From assembly GCA_963820315.1 (NCBI GenBank), contig CAWFZK010000021.1:1-64000 (forward strand): a stretch of DNA of 64,000 nucleotides, in the 5' to 3' direction. Both the position numbers and the translations under genes were made by a program. The notes below the pieces were generated by a model, which worked only from the letters and a program-made list of their open reading frames with translations, had not been told where the DNA came from and searched no databases. Position 1 is the stretch's first letter, and every line of letters begins with the position of its first letter. This document shows, one piece after another, positions 63,476 through 64,000 of the stretch. The stretch is from JACVRW01 sp963820315. Its GTDB lineage: Bacteria; Actinomycetota; Thermoleophilia; Solirubrobacterales; Thermoleophilaceae.

Positions 63476-64000
63476 GCCGCGGCAGCTTCTGGACGGTCGC
63501 GCGCGCCGTCGGCTGGCGCAGCGCCCACAACTTCTTCAGGAACCCGGCCATCATCATCCCGGCGCTGCTGTTCCCGATGTTCTTCTTCACGGCCTTCGCG
63601 GGCGGCCTCTCGCGCGTCGACTCCGTGCCCGGCTTCGACTACGACGGCGGCTACACGACCTTCGTCTACGGCTTCGTGCTGCTGCAGGCGTCGGCGTTCG
63701 GCGGCGTGTTCACCGGTTTCGCCATCGCCCGCGACTTCGAGTCGGGCTTTTCGCGCCGGCTGATGCTGGCCGCCTCGAACCGCGGCGGGATCATCGGCGG
63801 CTACTGGATCGCGGCGCTGGCGCGGGCGGTGTTCACCGTCACCGTCGTGACCGTGGTCGCCCTGCTGACCGGGCTCGAGATCAGCGGCAGCCCGATCGAC
63901 ATCGTCGGCCTCTACACGCTCGCCCTGCTCCTGAACGCGGCGGCGATGCTGTTCGGGACGGGCGTCGCGATGCGCATGCGCACGATGCAGGCCGGGCCGC
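63472..64000 (+). CDS. ABC-2 type permease, second copy, cut by window end
   Basis: The first 176 residues of a second permease: FRNPAIIIPALLFPMFFFTA, FVYGFVLLQASAFGGVFTGF, ARDFESGFSRRLMLAASNRG and GLYTLALLLNAAAMLFGTGV. It is homologous to the preceding gene, so the exporter is probably a heterodimer with one ATPase gene. GTG 63472 overlaps the previous stop by 4 bases. Confidence 0.87.
   Translation, partial: MSRGSFWTVARAVGWRSAHNFFRNPAIIIPALLFPMFFFTAFAGGLSRVDSVPGFDYDGGYTTFVYGFVLLQASAFGGVFTGFAIARDFESGFSRRLMLAASNRGGIIGGYWIAALARAVFTVTVVTVVALLTGLEISGSPIDIVGLYTLALLLNAAAMLFGTGVAMRMRTMQAGP

Overview
The window looks like two unrelated pieces of DNA joined near position 9,940. Bases 1 to about 9,935 come from an organism I cannot name firmly. 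The gene content (a branched-chain amino acid type ABC operon, a cyclase-hydrolase fusion, a Tat-exported metallo-beta-lactamase-fold protein) resembles soil and subsurface lineages such as Candidatus Rokubacteria/Methylomirabilota or some Proteobacteria. Bases from about 9,945 to the end read as a GC-rich actinobacterial chromosome, most like Thermoleophilia (Solirubrobacterales or Gaiellales). The evidence is the gene set, the many GTG starts, start codons placed 6 to 10 nt after -10 boxes, and an ADS-type tmRNA tag. At the joint a reverse-strand solute-binding protein loses its N-terminus and a forward-strand UDP-glucose pyrophosphorylase loses its N-terminal third, so I read it as an assembly chimera.

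Left piece (1-9,940): amidohydrolase tail, two tiny reverse ORFs, a frameshifted putative metallopeptidase, a class III cyclase fused to an alpha/beta hydrolase, then a reverse-strand run of liv-type ABC transporter genes (binding protein, two permeases, two ATPases), a metallo-hydrolase and an MFS permease. Nearly every gene carries single-base frameshifts, which points to uncorrected sequence errors.

Right piece (9,945-64,000): housekeeping genes first: galU-type pyrophosphorylase, CtaG-like protein, comF, hpf, secA, prfB (programmed frameshift retained), LD-carboxypeptidase, GroES-like protein, ftsH. Next come an ArsR/SRPBCC pair, a diguanylate cyclase, an NAD module (nadC, nrtR, nadA), an XRE/membrane-protein pair with two palindromic operators, a RibD-C reductase, ftsEX and an MFS/HxlR pair. 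A quality-control operon (ctpA, rnr, smpB) follows, and the tmRNA gene lies about 5 kb away. Between them sits a reverse-strand envelope-stress operon (PspC-toastrack protein, small membrane protein, PspC histidine kinase, LuxR regulator) translationally coupled to nagA.

After the tmRNA are a cupin, a 5'-3' exonuclease, a UdgX-type uracil glycosylase, an SDR, a leucine-dehydrogenase/FadR-like operon divergent from a fused indolepyruvate ferredoxin oxidoreductase, and a secreted choice-of-anchor/PhoX group with 11-bp-spaced GTCACA repeats. Then come an aldo-keto reductase, a VOC protein, an FAD oxidoreductase, a YbdK-type ligase, a sigma-70 factor, an eRF1-like (baeRF) protein, and a MarR-controlled drug-type ABC exporter that runs off the end.

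Recurrent features of the right piece are stop/start overlaps inside operons, four convergent pairs whose stop codons share one CTAG, and putative leaderless promoters. Single-base frameshifts are isolated in secA, ldcA, the SDR and the oxidoreductase, but clustered in one MFS gene and one PhoX gene.
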